DNA from: Ruegeria_C sp041537925
Lineage (GTDB): Bacteria > Pseudomonadota > Alphaproteobacteria > Rhodobacterales > Rhodobacteraceae
Length of the DNA stretch: 64,000 bases
Reading direction: 5' to 3'
Assembly: GCF_041537925.1 (NCBI RefSeq)
Contig: NZ_JBGOSH010000002.1
Coordinates: 372,001 to 436,000 of the forward strand
Part shown: positions 62,060 through 64,000 of the stretch, in pieces
Layout of the letters: each line of letters opens with the position of its first letter
Numbering within the stretch: position 1 is the stretch's first letter
Made by a program: the position numbers and the translations under genes
Notes under the pieces: model-generated
The model's database searches: none
Told to the model about the DNA's origin: nothing
The model's input: the letters and a program-made list of their open reading frames with translations, nothing else

Positions 62060-63862
62060 ATGCTCGATACAACACTTGCCGACCAGACCCAGGCATTTTT
62101 GGACGACTTCGGACTGGTGCTTGCGGAGGGTGACATCGCCAAGGCAACCGACATGTTTGCGGAGGAATGCTACTGGCGCGATCTTGTGACGTTTACATGG
62201 AACTTCAAAACGGTGGAGGGCAAGGACGAGGTTGCCGACATGCTTTCGCACCAGTTGGCCACGACGAAGCCCTCGGGTTGGTCCATCGCCGAAGGCGAGG
62301 TCCCGACCGAAGAAGACGGCGTCGTTACCGCCTGGATCAGTTTCGAGACTGAACTCGCACGCGGATACGGTCTGATCCGGTTGGTGGGTGGCAAAATCTG
62401 GACCTTGCTGACCACGATGGTTGAATTGAAAGGCCATGAGGAACCCAAAGGATTTGCTAGACCGCTTGGCGCCAAACATGGAGCAGGCAAACACCGCACC
62501 ACCTGGAAAGAAGAGCGCGAAAAGGAAGAGGCAGAAATTGGTTATCATACCCAGCCCTATTGCCTGATCATCGGCGGCGGTCAGGGTGCCATTGCGCTCG
62601 GCGCGCGGCTGCAGCAGCTTGGTGTCCCCACTGTCATTGTCGAGCGCAATGAGCGGCCCGGTGACAGCTGGCGCAAACGCTACAAATCACTCTGCCTGCA
62701 TGACCCGGTCTGGTACGACCACCTGCCCTACATCAAGTTCCCCGAGAACTGGCCCATATTTTCGCCCAAGGACAAGATCGGCGACTGGCTGGAAATGTAC
62801 ACCAAGGTGATGGAACTGAACTACTGGACCCGAACCACCGCGAAATCCGCAAGCTATGATGCCGCTGCCGGAGAGTGGACAGTGGTCGTGGACCGTGATG
62901 GTGAAGAGGTGGTGCTGAAACCCAAGCAGCTTGTTATGGCCACCGGCATGTCGGGCAAGGCCAATGTGCCCGATTTTCCTGGCATGGACAGGTTCAAGGG
63001 CGATCAGCATCATTCCTCGAAGCATCCCGGACCGGACGCTTACAAAGGCAAAAAGGCCGTGGTAGTTGGGTCCAACAACTCGGCCCATGACATCTGCGCG
63101 GCGCTTTGGGAAAATGATGTCGATGTGACCATGGTGCAGCGCTCATCGACCCATATTGTGCGCTCTGACACGTTGATGGATCTGGGCCTTGGCGCGCTCT
63201 ATTCGGAAGAGGCTGTCGCGGCGGGTGTGACCACCGAAAAAGCCGATCTGATCTTTGCCTCCTTGCCCTACCGGATTCTGCACCAATTCCAAATTCCAGC
63301 TTATGCAGAGATGAAAAAGCGAGACGCGGACTTCTATGACGGCCTGGAAAAGGCCGGGTTCTGGCTGGACTGGGGTGATGACGAGTCTGGGCTGTTCATG
63401 AAGTACCTGCGCCGCGGGTCAGGCTATTACATCGATATCGGTGCAAGCCAGTTGATCATCGACGGTGAAATCAAGCTCAAGCGCGGTCAGGTCATCGAGG
63501 TGGTCGAAGACGGGGTGCTTCTGGATACCGGCGAAAAGCTGGACGCCGACCTGATCGTTTATGCCACGGGCTATGGCTCGATGAATGGCTGGGTCGCGGA
63601 TCTGATGGGGCAGGACATGGCCGACAAAGTCGGTAAGGTCTGGGGCCTTGGCTCGGACACCACCAAAGACCCGGGTCCTTGGGAAGGTGAACAGCGCAAC
63701 ATGTGGAAACCTACCCAGCAAGAGGCACTGTGGTTCCATGGCGGCAACCTGCACCAGTCCCGCCACTACTCGCAATTCTTGTCGCTACAATTGAAGGCGC
63801 GCATGGAGGGGATCGACACCCCGGTCTATGGCCGTCAGAAGGTGCATCACCTGGGGCGTTGA
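62060..63862 (+). CDS. NTF2/SnoaL-like domain fused to a flavin-containing monooxygenase
   Basis: A 600-residue protein. Residues about 1-135 look like an NTF2/SnoaL fold (QTQAFLDDFGLVLAEGDIAK, then ATDMFAEECYWRDLVTFTW). Residues about 165-600 are a flavoprotein monooxygenase: FAD site IIGGGQGAIALGARL near 172, NADPH site VVVGSNNSAHDICAAL near 336 and the ATGYGS motif near 513. The canonical FMO fingerprint FxGxxxHxxxY is only loosely kept (FKGDQHHSSKHPG). The ATG at 62060 has GGGAGGAC close upstream. It is not known to act in denitrification. Substrate unknown; a small ketone, sulfide or amine is possible. Confidence 0.82.
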   Translation: MLDTTLADQTQAFLDDFGLVLAEGDIAKATDMFAEECYWRDLVTFTWNFKTVEGKDEVADMLSHQLATTKPSGWSIAEGEVPTEEDGVVTAWISFETELARGYGLIRLVGGKIWTLLTTMVELKGHEEPKGFARPLGAKHGAGKHRTTWKEEREKEEAEIGYHTQPYCLIIGGGQGAIALGARLQQLGVPTVIVERNERPGDSWRKRYKSLCLHDPVWYDHLPYIKFPENWPIFSPKDKIGDWLEMYTKVMELNYWTRTTAKSASYDAAAGEWTVVVDRDGEEVVLKPKQLVMATGMSGKANVPDFPGMDRFKGDQHHSSKHPGPDAYKGKKAVVVGSNNSAHDICAALWENDVDVTMVQRSSTHIVRSDTLMDLGLGALYSEEAVAAGVTTEKADLIFASLPYRILHQFQIPAYAEMKKRDADFYDGLEKAGFWLDWGDDESGLFMKYLRRGSGYYIDIGASQLIIDGEIKLKRGQVIEVVEDGVLLDTGEKLDADLIVYATGYGSMNGWVADLMGQDMADKVGKVWGLGSDTTKDPGPWEGEQRNMWKPTQQEALWFHGGNLHQSRHYSQFLSLQLKARMEGIDTPVYGRQKVHHLGR

Positions 63863-63890
63863 CGCCACGTGTTCAGAATTGAACCGGAGG

Positions 63891-64000
63891 TCAGGGCATC
63901 GGGTTTGGCCCGCGCAGGTTCATCACCAAACCCGGCAAACCCGCCACGCGAAAGCAATGCAGGCCGGTCCGCCAGGCGTTCTGCAATGTCGGGCGGGCCA
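63891..64000 (-). CDS. C-terminal end of an unidentified gene, partial
   Basis: A minus-strand frame open to the right edge gives 36 residues ending RVAGLPGLVMNLRGPNPMP and a stop, 28 bases from the convergent monooxygenase gene. GC-rich third positions suggest coding. Too short to name; a second minus-strand frame is also open here, so the choice of frame is uncertain. Confidence 0.3.
   Translation of the reverse strand, partial: ARPTLQNAWRTGLHCFRVAGLPGLVMNLRGPNPMP

Noticed and set aside
61871..62548. A minus-strand frame of 225 codons
   Set aside because: Antisense to the NTF2 part of the monooxygenase and its leader; the sense strand has a good ribosome site and family motifs.

Overview
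The window is GC-rich DNA from a marine alphaproteobacterium, most likely Rhodobacteraceae (Roseobacter group). This is inferred from gene content and order: a six-gene Na+-NQR operon, a form II cox cluster in the order G-S-L-M, a DUF5928-type glycosyltransferase beside a sulfotransferase, and a compact denitrification island organised like that of Paracoccus (nirS-E-C-F-DL-G-H-J-N, nosC-R-Z-D-F-Y-L-X, norC-B-Q-D). No database search was possible, so names rest on motifs, lengths and gene order.

Layout. 1-7.9 kb (minus strand) is a two-partner-secretion operon: an FhaC/ShlB-type outer-membrane transporter, a 1567-residue exoprotein with a TPS domain, GLUG motifs and four MBG-type repeats, then a signal-peptide-bearing caspase-like protease with Sel1 repeats that runs off the left edge. 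A divergent 458-residue coiled-coil protein of unknown function follows. 9.7-15.5 kb is nqrABCDEF, ending at a clear intrinsic terminator. 15.7-16.8 kb is a decayed insertion zone: tRNA-Thr(CGT), a scrambled tRNA-Thr copy just upstream, tandem hairpins, and IS110- and IS3-type transposase remnants. 16.8-18.6 kb is a nucleoside-salvage pair (PfkB kinase and nucleoside hydrolase). 18.7-24.2 kb has a LuxR-type response regulator divergent from coxG-S-L-M (form II, AYRGAGR active-site motif), closed by a terminator.

24.2-38 kb is a patchwork of single genes and pseudogenes: a broken MFS transporter, a 2-hydroxychromene-2-carboxylate isomerase-like protein, GabD, two small membrane proteins (one DUF1523-like), a broken methyltransferase, a GT14/DUF5928 glycosyltransferase, a sulfotransferase, gamma-glutamyltransferase, msrPQ and a broken TetR regulator.

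37-61.8 kb carries the route from nitrite to N2: nnrS; nirS with nine-gene-scale support for heme d1 synthesis; nosCRZDFYLX; a Crp/Fnr-type regulator of the NNR/DNR class; and norCBQD. Matching TTAAC-N4-GTCAA boxes upstream of nirS/nnrS and norC, and an FNR-like box upstream of nosC, fit control by the encoded regulator. NosX (ApbE) is the only flavin transferase visible and could flavinylate NosR as well as NqrB and NqrC. No nitrate reductase is present here. The right end holds an NTF2-like/flavin monooxygenase fusion and the tail of one further gene.
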